Source of the DNA: an uncultured Faecalibacterium sp.
Lineage (GTDB): Bacteria > Bacillota > Clostridia > Oscillospirales > Ruminococcaceae
Assembly: GCA_934561555.1 (NCBI GenBank)
Contig: CAKTGQ010000004.1
Span: 86,899 to 150,898, forward strand
DNA: 64,000 bases
Direction of reading: 5' to 3'
This document shows, piece after piece, positions 48,869-58,000 of the stretch (position 1 is the stretch's first letter; each line of letters opens with the position of its first letter). The notes beneath the pieces were generated by a model that was not told where the DNA came from, did not search any database, and saw only the letters and a program-made list of their open reading frames with translations. The position numbers and the translations under genes are program-made.

Positions 48869-49333
48869 TTACTCGATCTCGATCAGGTTCGGGTTCTCAG
48901 GTAGGGCCTTCGTCTGCTGAGGAGCGGGCAGCTGGATGTGCAGGACGCCATCCTCGAACTTTGCGTGGATGTCCTCCTTCTTCACCTCGCCCACATAAAA
49001 GCTGCGGGCGCAGCTGCCGGAGAAGGTCTCGCGCCGCACATAGCGGCCCTTGTTGTCCTTCTCATCGTTAGAGTGGCTGCGCACGGCCTGAATGGTCAGG
49101 TAGCCGTCGTTCAGATCCATCTGAACGTCCTCTTTCTTGCAGCCCGGCAGGTCAACGTCCACTTCGTAGCCGTTGTCCGTCTGCTTGACATCGGTCTTCA
49201 TCATGTTTGCGCCGCGCTTACCAAAGGTGTCGCGGGCCTCACGGTTCATCACACGCTCCAGTGCACCCTCGTTCCAGAACGGATCAAAGAGATCATCGAA
49301 CAGGTTCTCATGAAAAACAGTCGGCATAAACAT
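48869..49333 (-). CDS. Hsp20/alpha-crystallin small heat-shock protein
   Basis: 154 residues from MFMPTVFHENLFDDLFD, with GGAGG eight bases upstream. Alpha-crystallin domain: TDVKQTDNGYEVDVDLPGCK, EDVQMDLNDGYLTI, ETFSGSCARSFYVGEV, FEDGVLHIQLP with the A-x-x-n-G-v-L motif, and a C-terminal NLIEIE tail (I-x-I). ATP-independent holdase chaperone. Promoter and CIRCE operator at 49456-49498; the leader is about 125 bases and contains a G+C-rich hairpin, which may add a layer of control. Confidence 0.95.
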   Translation of the reverse strand: MFMPTVFHENLFDDLFDPFWNEGALERVMNREARDTFGKRGANMMKTDVKQTDNGYEVDVDLPGCKKEDVQMDLNDGYLTIQAVRSHSNDEKDNKGRYVRRETFSGSCARSFYVGEVKKEDIHAKFEDGVLHIQLPAPQQTKALPENPNLIEIE

Positions 49334-49455
49334 AAAACATACCTCCAATCCCGGCGTTCGGGTCGGGTATAAAATTACGTTTTGAAGCTCCTCGCAAAGG
49401 GCTTTCCGGGGAGCCTTGCGGCTCTCCTTTTGCCCTTCCTCCTGAGCACGCCACT

Positions 49456-49498
49456 GTTATAACACGATTTTTTAGCACTGTCAAGCGCAGAGTGCTAA
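49456..49498 (-). promoter_or_regulatory. hsp20 promoter with CIRCE operator
   Basis: CIRCE: TTAGCACTG (49472-49480), nine bases, GAGTGCTAA (49490-49498), one mismatch from the consensus. Promoter on the minus strand: TTGACA (49479-49484), 17-base spacer, TATAAC (49456-49461), so the operator overlaps the -35 box. Implies repression by HrcA. Confidence 0.88.
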
Positions 49499-49568
49499 AA
49501 TTCATAAAAGAATAATACTTTTATCACAGCTTCTGCGATTTCTCCAAAAACACTGCGCAGCAGCGCGT

Positions 49569-49928
49569 TTAATTTCGTTCAAACCCCAAATAGCGCGTAC
49601 CCTGAAAGCTCAGCTTTCCGGTGTCGCCTTCTACAAGCATTCCGTAGCCCGAACCATCTACTTCAAGTTCCATACGGTCACCGCTTTCCACCTGAAAGGT
49701 AACATAATAGGTCGTGAACGTACGCGCCATCGTATTGTCCGTATGATGGCGGGAAACGTTCATCCGCTTGGCCACCACAGTAGCCGGGACGGTAAGGCGC
49801 GGGGACGCATTATTTTTGCTCCATGTGCGCAGGTTGCTCACCACAGTAAACAGCATCATACCCAGCACCACCAGAAATACCAGCGGGAACAGGATGCTGA
49901 ACAGCGCGTCAAACCCACTATAAAACAT
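49569..49928 (-). CDS. DUF2500-family membrane-anchored protein
   Basis: 119 residues: one N-terminal helix (FSILFPLVFLVVLGMMLFTV), then a beta-rich domain with VPATVVAKRMNVSRHHTDNT and YYVTFQVESGDRMELEV, LVEGDTGKLSFQGTRYLGF. Function of the family is unknown. GGAGGGG ribosome-binding site. It starts one base before the end of the DUF6054-like gene upstream, so the two are coupled. Confidence 0.82.
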   Translation of the reverse strand: MFYSGFDALFSILFPLVFLVVLGMMLFTVVSNLRTWSKNNASPRLTVPATVVAKRMNVSRHHTDNTMARTFTTYYVTFQVESGDRMELEVDGSGYGMLVEGDTGKLSFQGTRYLGFERN

Positions 49929-49929
49929 T

Positions 49930-50277
49930 TTACCCCTCCAAAATTTCTTCCAGCAGCTGCTTTACGTCCTCCAGAAAAGCGTCCTCACCAAGGGTGTTCA
50001 TTTTAAAGAACACTGCCTGACTGCCGCCCGCTGCAATAGCCGACAGCCGGATGGGCGTGTCCCCGTTCTGGAACAAGGTCAGCGTCAGGCTAAGACGGTT
50101 GCCGCCCACCATGCTATACCGCTCAAACACCCGCACGCTGCACCGGGCGCTGCCCTCCTTGAAGTCGCTGCCGGCCTCCAGCTCTGCCGACCAGCTGCTG
50201 TCCGGGATGGCGTGCTCCAGCTTGCGGAGCAGGGTGTCGAAGTTCTGGTTGCGGATGGTCTTTTCAAAAATAGCCAT
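49930..50277 (-). CDS. DUF6054-like small cytosolic protein
   Basis: 115 residues: MAIFEKTIRNQNFDTLLRKL, ELEAGSDFKEGSARCSVRVF and AAGGSQAVFFKMNTLGEDAF. Matches in pattern the small DUF6054 proteins of clostridia, function unknown. Forms a two-gene unit with the DUF2500 protein. Confidence 0.65.
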   Translation of the reverse strand: MAIFEKTIRNQNFDTLLRKLEHAIPDSSWSAELEAGSDFKEGSARCSVRVFERYSMVGGNRLSLTLTLFQNGDTPIRLSAIAAGGSQAVFFKMNTLGEDAFLEDVKQLLEEILEG

Positions 50278-50440
50278 AGCTGCCTCCTTTTGTAAAATGC
50301 AGTCCCTTTACTCTGAATACGAATGAGAGCGGGCAGCAATTGCAGCGCCCGCCCTTATTTTACCACTTTTTTCTACCGCCGGAAAGGTCTGCCGCACATA
50401 GACTTCTATTTGAGGGCAGCTTTTTTCTTCCTGTAAACTA

Positions 50441-50476
50441 GTAAACCCGGAAGGTCTGGGGACCTTCCGGGTTTAC
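50441..50476 (-). terminator. Perfect 16-pair hairpin behind the MmcQ/YjbR gene
   Basis: Arms 50441-50456 and 50461-50476, four-base loop. No immediate U-run on the minus strand, so it is a strong 3' hairpin and only a probable terminator. Confidence 0.6.
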
Positions 50477-50485
50477 CCTATATAA

Positions 50486-50857
50486 TTATTTTTTGCGTAG
50501 CTTGGGTGCGGTAGCGGTGTAGCTCATGTCCAGCACCAGACGGAGCTTATCCTCCGGGGCGCTGCCGTCCAGCGCGGCGGTGATCCAGTTTTCCTTGTTC
50601 ATATGGTAGGCCGGGTAAAAGCCCGGCTCTGCCCGCAAGGACCCGATAAGGATAGGGTCGCACTTCAGGTTCACGATATCCACCGGCTGCTGTCCGGGCA
50701 GACCCAGCTTGCTTTTGGGCACGGTGGTGACAAGCGCAAACCACTTGCGGTTTGCCGCGTGGCGGAACACCGCCGACTCCGGGGTGTCCATCCACGGATA
50801 GTCCGGCTCTACGCTGTAAGTATCAAAAATGAGCTGTTCCAATCCCTTGCGGTCCAT
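50486..50857 (-). CDS. MmcQ/YjbR-family protein
   Basis: 123 residues: MDRKGLEQLIFDTYSVEPDY, RHAANRKWFALVTTVPKSKL, KCDPILIGSLRAEPGFYPAY and MNKENWITAALDGSAPED are the family blocks (double-wing fold, CyaY-like). Function unknown; a DNA-binding role has been suggested for the family. The open frame extends upstream into the HAD gene, but AAAGGGGGAG fixes the start at 50857, 13 bases after the HAD stop. Confidence 0.88.
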   Translation of the reverse strand: MDRKGLEQLIFDTYSVEPDYPWMDTPESAVFRHAANRKWFALVTTVPKSKLGLPGQQPVDIVNLKCDPILIGSLRAEPGFYPAYHMNKENWITAALDGSAPEDKLRLVLDMSYTATAPKLRKK

Positions 50858-50870
50858 GGGCTCTCCCCCT

Positions 50871-51650
50871 TTACGGCTGCTGTGCCAGCAGCTGCGCCAG
50901 TACATCCTCCGGGCGGGGGGTGTGGTTTTGGTATTTTGCCCGCAGCGGGGCGGCGGCGTTGTCCATAATGTAGGGCACGCCCACCACGTCCAGCATGGTC
51001 TCGTCGTTGTAGTTATCGCCAAAAGCCATGACCTGTGCGGGGTCGATGCCAAGGGTGCGGCACACGCACTGCACCCCGATGCCCTTGTTGGCAAGGGTGG
51101 TGTCGATCCAATACGGCCCCGCCACGGCGCAGTTGGCCTGTTCCCAGCGGGGCACAAAGCGCTCCACATAGTTCTCCACGCCCTCGTGCAGGTACACCGA
51201 CACCTTGGTGATATCCTCCGGCACCTCGGCAGGGCTGTGGATGATCTGGTAGTGGTTGCCCACGAACTGCACCCGCTGCAGCATCCCAAGGCCGCGCTCC
51301 ATCAGGTAGGCGGTGTTCTGGCCGGAGAGCATCACCTCGCCCTGCCCCTCGCTGCGCGTCCACATATCGTTGGCGATCTCCTCCGCCAGCGCCCGGGGCA
51401 TGGGATTTTTGGCGATGCACTGTTCTTCCTTGAAAATCGTGCCGCCGTTTTCACAGAGAAACACACAGCAGTCCGCCACCGGTGCAAAGAGCTTGCGCAG
51501 GCTGGTATACTGCCGCCCAGAGGCCGGGCAGAACCAGATGCCCAGCTGATGCAGCGCCCGGATCTGGTCAAAGATCTCGCCCTCCAGTTCTTTTTTGCCG
51601 TATTGCAGCAGCGTACCGTCAATATCGCTGCAAACCAGTCTGATGTCCAT
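50871..51650 (-). CDS. HAD-family (Cof-type) hydrolase
   Basis: 259 residues. Motif I VCSDIDGTLL at the N terminus, motif II region ASGRQYTSL, and motif IV GDNYNDETML near the C terminus with the conserved Lys replaced in context LANKGIGV. Cap type IIB as in Cof/YbjI phosphatases, which hydrolyse sugar phosphates or FMN/PLP-like substrates. Same transcript as the MmcQ gene. Confidence 0.93.
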   Translation of the reverse strand: MDIRLVCSDIDGTLLQYGKKELEGEIFDQIRALHQLGIWFCPASGRQYTSLRKLFAPVADCCVFLCENGGTIFKEEQCIAKNPMPRALAEEIANDMWTRSEGQGEVMLSGQNTAYLMERGLGMLQRVQFVGNHYQIIHSPAEVPEDITKVSVYLHEGVENYVERFVPRWEQANCAVAGPYWIDTTLANKGIGVQCVCRTLGIDPAQVMAFGDNYNDETMLDVVGVPYIMDNAAAPLRAKYQNHTPRPEDVLAQLLAQQP

Positions 51651-51745
51651 GGCTGTCGTTCCCTTTCCGTTTTTTCTTATTTTACCACGGTTTTCCGCTG
51701 CGGAAAAGCCCCGGTCACGGCTTTTGCATCCTTTCCCTGTGCCGC

Positions 51746-52603
51746 TCAGCGCTTGGGCTGATACTGCATACTGGACACATTATAGATAGTAACAAAGGCC
51801 TTGGGGTCCTCGCGGTTGATGAAATTCATCAGTTTCTGATACTCGCTTTTGTCCACGATGGTAATGATCTCGTTGTGCTTTTCAAAGTTGTATGCACCGA
51901 TCGCCTCGTACATAGTGGCACCGCTGTGCAGGTCGTTGATGATGAACTGTCGCAGCGCCTCCTCCTTTTCGGTAATGATGCACACCCGGCGCTTGATGCT
52001 GTTATCGAAGATGAAATGATCCAGCACGATGCCGTTGAAATAAGTACCAAGAATGCTCAGCACCACCGTCTTTTTATCGTAGACAAGGGCGGCAGAGAGC
52101 GCCACACACATTCCCGAAAGGGACATGGCCTTGCCCAGCTCCATGTGCAGGTACTTATTCATAATCTTTGCCACGATATCCAGCCCGCCGGAGGATGCGT
52201 TGCGGTTGAACAGGATGCTCAGACCCACACTGACCACCAGAATGTAGCACAGCACATCCAGCTCCTGACTGCCGGTCATAGATTCAAAATCCGGGAACAA
52301 CCGCTCGAAAAGCCCCAGAAACACCGGCAGCATTATGCTGGTATACACGGTTTTTGCGCCAAACTCCCTGCCGCAGGTGAAAAAGCCGATGATGAGCAGC
52401 ACGGTATTCAGCACCATGGTAATGGCCGAAAGCGGCAGCGGCACAAAATTAGAAAGTACGATGCCAAGGCCGGATATACTGCTGACGGATGTATGGCTGG
52501 GCACCAGAAAAAAATAGACCGCCGCTGCAATAATGGCGACAGCTCCGGTCAGGACTGCCGCCTCCTTGGCAATTGCGGGGTAGTTCAGCTTCTTGTTTGT
52601 CAT
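51746..52603 (-). CDS. YitT-family membrane protein (DUF2179)
   Basis: 285 residues: five or six helices (ending near LSGMCVALSAALVY) and a cytosolic DUF2179 domain (RRVCIITEKEEALRQFIIND, GATMYEAIGAYNFEKHNEII, REDPKAFVTIYNVSSM). Family of unknown function, frequent in Firmicutes. GGAGGAGCAACA precedes the ATG. Confidence 0.93.
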   Translation of the reverse strand: MTNKKLNYPAIAKEAAVLTGAVAIIAAAVYFFLVPSHTSVSSISGLGIVLSNFVPLPLSAITMVLNTVLLIIGFFTCGREFGAKTVYTSIMLPVFLGLFERLFPDFESMTGSQELDVLCYILVVSVGLSILFNRNASSGGLDIVAKIMNKYLHMELGKAMSLSGMCVALSAALVYDKKTVVLSILGTYFNGIVLDHFIFDNSIKRRVCIITEKEEALRQFIINDLHSGATMYEAIGAYNFEKHNEIITIVDKSEYQKLMNFINREDPKAFVTIYNVSSMQYQPKR

Positions 52604-52689
52604 TGTTGCTCCTCCAAGCTTTTGTTTTCAGCTTTCAGTATACCATGCTTTGCGCTTGCAGAAAAGCACCGGGCACAAAATAACAAAGC

Positions 52690-52722
52690 CGCCGCACAAA
52701 ACACTGTGCAGCGGCTTTGCCA
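52690..52722 (-). terminator. Terminator of the Spo0A-like unit
   Basis: AAAGCCGC-GCAC pairs with GTGC-GCGGCTTT, one mismatch, seven-base loop. Confidence 0.75.
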
Positions 52723-52727
52723 CCTTA

Positions 52728-53567
52728 TTAAAGTTCCTCGTCCGGGTCGCCGCGCTCCGGCATGGTGCGCATCTCCCGCACCAGCATGGCGCGCAGATGA
52801 TACTTGCGCTGTTCCCGCTCGGTCTCCGAGTCAGTGCGCAGCTCCACCGTGCCGTCGGGGCGGCTTTCGCCTGCGTACTGCGGGATGCTCACCACAGCCT
52901 GTGTGCCTTTTTCGGGGGCAGATTCCAGCTGTAAGCTCCAGTCCATCCGGCGGCAGCACTCTCGGCAGAGCAGCAGCCCTAGCTGTGCCCCGCCCAGAAA
53001 GCTGCGGCGATTTTCCAGCGCTGCCTGCACATCCTCGCCGGGCAGACCGCAGCCATCGTCTGTGACCGTCAGCTGCCAGCCGCTTTCTGTGCGGCGCAGC
53101 GCAATATAGACGCAGCCGCCCTCCCGGCTGGCGCGCAGGGCATTGGAGAGCAGATGCAGGCACAGCAGCTCCGCATCTCTGCGGTCTGCCATTACGCAGC
53201 AGGTGGTGCACCCGCCGTAGTCCAGCCGGATGTCCACCCCAAGCTGCGCCCGGATCATATCAGACTGCGCCGCCACCTGCTGCAAAAGCTCACACAAATC
53301 AATGGGGTACAGCTGCGGTTTTGCTTCCTCGTGCAGAAATTCCAGCAAGGTGATTGCCTCACTGAGGGTGCGGTCCAGCTGCATGGCAGCGGTGTTGATA
53401 TCCGCTACCGCCTGCCGGGTAGGCTCGTCTGCACCGGTTGTGTCAAAATGCTGCTCCAGATATTCACAGTTGCGCCCAATCAACGCCAGCGAGCGGAAGC
53501 AGGTCTCCTCGACCCGCTTGCGCTGCTCCGCGGTGATAGACCGCATTTCTGTCCTTTGCTGCTCCAT
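52728..53567 (-). CDS. Cytosolic histidine-kinase-like ATPase without an obvious phosphoacceptor His
   Basis: 279 residues, no membrane segment. Helical N-terminal dimerisation-like region, then HATPase_c: LLSNALRASREGGC (N box), VTDDGCGLPGED (G1), GGAQLGLLLCRECCRR (G2-like). The usual H-box SHELRTP is absent; the only histidines in the helical part lie in EQHFDT and FLHEEA. A charged C-terminal tail of about 50 residues follows. Third gene of the unit behind the Spo0A-like gene, so it may act on that protein. GGAGGCAGAG ribosome-binding site. Confidence 0.75.
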   Translation of the reverse strand: MEQQRTEMRSITAEQRKRVEETCFRSLALIGRNCEYLEQHFDTTGADEPTRQAVADINTAAMQLDRTLSEAITLLEFLHEEAKPQLYPIDLCELLQQVAAQSDMIRAQLGVDIRLDYGGCTTCCVMADRRDAELLCLHLLSNALRASREGGCVYIALRRTESGWQLTVTDDGCGLPGEDVQAALENRRSFLGGAQLGLLLCRECCRRMDWSLQLESAPEKGTQAVVSIPQYAGESRPDGTVELRTDSETEREQRKYHLRAMLVREMRTMPERGDPDEEL

Positions 53568-53644
53568 TGCTCTGCCTCCCCGGGCGATGCCATTTTTTCA
53601 ACGGAACACCGCAGTGTTCCAACTGCCGCAGCCGTGCGCAAGCC

Positions 53645-54385
53645 TTACGGGCGGGTGGGCGGCGCTTTTTGCCGCAGCACAACGTCCCTGACCGCGTAGA
53701 TCAGCTTGCCGGTGGTAGGCTTGCCGCTGCCCAGCCTTGTATCGGCCTTAAAAGCCAGCCATGCAGGAGTCGGCTTTTCCTCCAGCTGGTCCACCATCCG
53801 GCGGATGCCGCTTTCCACGGCAGCGACCGATGTATCAAACTGCTCGCTCACCGCCTGCAAGATCTCCTTGCGGATCGCCAATTTCTGACTGGTACTGCAT
53901 ACGATGCCGACCGCGTAGGAAAGATACCCGGCATTGACATCCCCCTGCGGGATGCCCCACGCTACATACAGCTGACTGCACCGCTGCTCCAGCTGCCGGT
54001 TCTGCCGCCCGGGCATCCGGTAAAGCTGCCACAGCAGCTTTTTCATCTCGGTGCCCTCTACGCAGTAGTACCCCTCGCGGATCTTTTGCAGCGCCGTGCC
54101 GTTGCTGCGGCCATGGCTCTGTACCAGCAGCGTCGGCCGCTCCTTCAGCTGGTATAGCTGCCGGACAAATTGCTCTGCGGACAGATCCGTCAGCTCGCTG
54201 CAAAGCACCACGGCATCGTAACGGACGCCCTGCTGCAGCTGCGCCAGCAGTTTTTTGCCGCTGCAAAAGCAGGTGCATACGATAGCTGTTCCCTGCTCCT
54301 GCAAATAGCGCTTCTGGACACGCAGCTCCCGCAGATCATAGCTTGCAAGGGCGACTTGCAGTTGGGCTGTTCGCTCACTGTTCAC
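53645..54385 (-). CDS. Spo0A-like regulator with degenerate receiver
   Basis: 246 residues, GTG start. C-terminal 110 residues follow the Spo0A DNA-binding domain: VAWGIPQGDVNAGYLSYAVG, LAIRKEILQAVSEQFDT, SVAAVESGIRRMVDQ, the recognition helix region. The N-terminal half has receiver-like alternation, but the phosphoacceptor position reads VVLCSELTDL, with Cys where Asp is expected, and no acidic pair is seen at the start. So it is probably not phosphorylated in the ordinary way. It overlaps the DUF6514-like gene by 11 bases. Confidence 0.75.
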   Translation of the reverse strand: MNSERTAQLQVALASYDLRELRVQKRYLQEQGTAIVCTCFCSGKKLLAQLQQGVRYDAVVLCSELTDLSAEQFVRQLYQLKERPTLLVQSHGRSNGTALQKIREGYYCVEGTEMKKLLWQLYRMPGRQNRQLEQRCSQLYVAWGIPQGDVNAGYLSYAVGIVCSTSQKLAIRKEILQAVSEQFDTSVAAVESGIRRMVDQLEEKPTPAWLAFKADTRLGSGKPTTGKLIYAVRDVVLRQKAPPTRP

Positions 54386-54680
54386 GCCATGCGCCGCCTT
54401 TCCCGCCTGCCAGCCCGGCAGCTGTCAGGTCTGTGACTGCATCCTGCCAGAGCTCCGGCTGAACTCCATTTTCACACAAGTAACGCAGGAGCCGGTAACA
54501 GAACTCCGGCTCTGCCGCAACGTGCTGGCTGACCATTTGCTGTCGGCTGCCTACCCGGCACAGGGTCAACCGACAGCCCTGTGTGCCCTCTACCTCCATG
54601 GCATACACCAGCGTATACGCCTGCTGCAGACCATCAATGGCAGAATATTGCCGGATCATGGGTGAAAATGTGCGTTCCAT
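54375..54680 (-). CDS. DUF6514-like small protein
   Basis: 101 residues: MERTFSPMIRQYSAIDGLQQ, YAMEVEGTQGCRLTLCRVGS and CYRLLRYLCENGVQPELWQD, the pattern of small proteins often found next to Spo0A-like or stage-related genes in clostridia. Function unknown. AAGGAGGAACTG precedes the ATG. First gene of the unit with the Spo0A-like and kinase-like genes. Confidence 0.65.
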   Translation of the reverse strand: MERTFSPMIRQYSAIDGLQQAYTLVYAMEVEGTQGCRLTLCRVGSRQQMVSQHVAAEPEFCYRLLRYLCENGVQPELWQDAVTDLTAAGLAGGKGGAWREQ

Positions 54681-54738
54681 TTCAGTTCCTCCTTACTACA
54701 AGGGCTATGTTTTTACCTTGTTTATCCATTTATTTGCT

Positions 54739-54767
54739 ATTGTATAAAGTAGGAGAAACCGTTACAA
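54739..54767 (-). promoter_or_regulatory. Promoter of the Spo0A-like unit with motif in spacer
   Basis: Minus strand: TTGTAA (54762-54767), 17-base spacer, TACAAT (54739-54744). The spacer holds TAACGGTTTCTCCTACTTT (54746-54764), closely matched upstream of the ABC exporter at 55021-55037. Between 54840 and 54990 no further feature is seen. Confidence 0.6.
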
Positions 54768-55003
54768 TCCTAAAGAAGTGTCTGAACCGAGCATTTTCGG
54801 GCGTTTTGTCTACGGCATGCTCTATGCGCCGCTGTCTGTTTTAGAATAGCACGTTCCGTCTGCAAATTCAACCGGTATCTTTTCCCACTTTTCTTTTTTG
54901 TCCCGTCCTTCTCCGCCAGACCGCCGCCCGGACGCAAAAGCGCCGCAGCTTCAACATTCCCACGGAACGATTTCACGGTTTTTTCACATTTTTTTGCTAA
55001 ACT

Positions 55004-55037
55004 AAGTAGGATATTGTCTGCAACCGTTTCCTACTTT
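55004..55037 (+). promoter_or_regulatory. Inverted repeat and shared motif upstream of the ABC exporter
   Basis: AAGTAGGA (55004-55011) and TCCTACTT (55029-55036) form an 8-bp inverted repeat with 17 bases between. The right half, CAACCGTTTCCTACTTT, nearly repeats the motif in the promoter at 54746-54764. No clear -35/-10 pair can be fixed here. Confidence 0.5.
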
Positions 55038-55087
55038 CAAACCACAGGCAGCAGCGCCCGGCGGCGCAGTACCGGAAAGGCACATTT

Positions 55088-58000
55088 ATGCTCAAGCTCA
55101 AACAGATCAACAAAGAATACAAGACCGGCGAGCTGGTGCAGCACGCACTAAACAACGTCAGTCTGAACCTGCGGGACAACGAATTCGTGGCCATTCTGGG
55201 CCCCAGCGGCTCCGGCAAGACCACCCTGCTGAACATCATCGGCGGTCTGGATCGCTACGACAGCGGCGATCTGGTCATCAACGGCATCTCTACCAAAAAA
55301 TACACCGACCGCGACTGGGACTCCTACCGGAACCACACCATCGGTTTCGTGTTCCAGAGCTATAACCTGATCCCCCACCAGACCGTGCTGGGCAACGTGG
55401 AGCTGGCGCTGACCATCTCGGGCGTTTCCAAGGCCGAGCGCCGCCGCCGTGCCGCCGCTGCGCTGGAGCAGGTGGGGCTGGGCAACCAGCTGCACAAGCA
55501 CCCCAGCGAGATGTCCGGTGGGCAGATGCAGCGCGTAGCCATTGCCCGCGCACTGGTGAACAACCCCGACATCCTGCTGGCAGACGAGCCCACCGGTGCA
55601 CTGGACAGCGAGACCAGCATCCAGGTCATGGAGCTGCTCAAGGAAGTGGCGCGGGACCGTCTGGTGGTCATGGTCACCCACAACCCGGAGCTGGCCGAAC
55701 GCTACGCCACCCGCATCGTAAAGCTGAAGGACGGCGTGATCCGCTCCGACACCATGCCCTACGAGCCCGAGGACGAGGCAGCTGCCGCAGCCCCCGTGCA
55801 CCGGAACATGGGGCACTCCTCCATGTCCCTGCTCACCTCCCTTTCCCTCAGCTTCAACAATCTGCTCACCAAAAAAGCGCGCACCCTGCTCACCGCCTTT
55901 GCCGGTTCCATTGGCATCATCGGCATTGCGTTGATCCTTTCCCTTTCCAACGGTGTGAGCCGCTATATCAGCAACATGGAAAAATCCACGCTGGCTGCCT
56001 ACCCGCTGCAGATCAGCAGCACCGGCTTGGATCTGACCAGCATGATGGACCCGGACACCTACACCAGCGTTTCGTCCAGTGCTGAGCCTGCGCCGGATGG
56101 CATGGTCACGGTGAGCCAGCTGCTGTCTCAGCTAAACATCGGTGCCACCAGCAACGACCTGCGCTCGCTGAAAGAATATCTGGACAGCGACGCCTGTACC
56201 ATCCGAGACAACGCCACGGTGGAATACGCCTATTCCTCTCTTCCGTTGATCTACCGTCAGAACCCGGACGGCACCGTGCAGAAGCTGAGCCCAGATACCA
56301 CCTTCTCCGATATTGCCAGTGAGAACACCTCGGTGACCAGCATCATGACCTCCATGTCCAGCCCCTATGTGTTCTGCGAAATGGCCGAGACCCCTGCCCT
56401 GTACGAGGATCAGTACGATGTTAAAGCAGGTCGCTGGCCGGAAAAGTACAACGAACTGGTGCTGACCCTGAACGCGGACGGCAGCGTTTCGGACTATTCT
56501 CTGTACGCCATGGGTCTGCGGGATCAGGCCGAGTTGGACAAAATTTTACAGCAGTATGCGCAGAACCAGAAGATCGATCTGCCCACGGACTACGGCACCT
56601 ATACCTATGACGATTTTCTTGGCATGACCTTCAAACTTGTCAACAAGGCCGACTGCTACGTCTACGACACCGAGCACAAGGTCTGGCTGAGCAAGCTGAA
56701 CGATGAAGCCTATATGCAGCAGCTGGTGGCTGACAGTGAGGAGCTGACCATTGTCGGCATCGTGCAGCCCAAGGCGGATGCCACCTCCACCATTCTGCAC
56801 AGCGGTCTGGACTACCTGCACGATTTGACCTATTATGTCATCGATCAGGCCGCCAACAGTGAGATCGTGCGCCAGCAGCTGGCAGACCCGGACATCAATG
56901 TGCTGACCGGCGAGCCCTTCGATACTGCCGGAAACAGTATGCTGGATATCGCCTCCCTGTTCTCGGTGGACACAGACGCCCTCAAGGATGCTTTCCAGTT
57001 CGACACCAGCGCCCTGCACTTTGATCTTGACGGCGCATTCGACCTGAACGATGGCTCCTTCGACCTTGCCACCCTCATCGACCCTTCCAGCTTTAAGCTG
57101 GATCTCAGCGGGCTGCCGCTGCCGGACATGGAGATGGACATGAGCGAGTTGTTCGATGGCGTAGAACTGAATATCTCTCAGGACGGCTTACAGGCATTGA
57201 TGAAAAAGATCCTGAACGGCTACAAGCGCTATATCATCAGCAACGGCCTGCTGAATTTGGACAAGATCGGCTTTTCCTCCTATATGAAAACCGAGGCCTT
57301 CCAGACGCTGCTGAACGAATCCATGGGCGACCTGCTGGATACCTCCGGGCTGGAGGAACAGTTTGCCGATACGCTCCAGCAGAATTTGCAGACCGTGATG
57401 GAGACTTACTCCGTCCAGCTGAGCGAGGCGCTGCAGGTCCAGCTCACCGCCGCTCTGCAGGAGCAGATGGGTCCCGCCATCCAGAAGCTGGCCGGGCGGT
57501 TGGAGCAGAAGATCGCGCAGGCCATCCAGAGCAACATTGCGCAGCTGAGTACACAGGTGGAAAGCGCACTCAAGATCGACCCCGCCGTGTTCCAGCAGGC
57601 CATTCAGATCAACATGACCGGCTCCGACCTGACCGAGATGATCAAAAACACCCTGCTCTCCTCCGCTTCCAGCTATGATAAGGTTTTGAGCGACATCGGC
57701 TACGTAGACTACGCAAAGCCCGATGGCATCTATATCTACCCCAACAGCTTTGACACCAAAGCGCAGGTGGTAAGCGAGCTGGACGCCTATAACGCCGCCA
57801 TGCGGCAGCAGGGCGAGGAGGACAAGGTGATCCACTATACCGACATGGTGGGCACTCTGATGAACTCTGTCACCGAGATCGTGGGCATGGTCAGCAATGT
57901 GCTGGTAGCTTTTGTGGCCATCTCGCTGGTGGTGTCCTCCATCATGATCGGCGTCATCACCTATATCAGCGTGCTGGAACGCCGCAAGGAGATCGGCATT

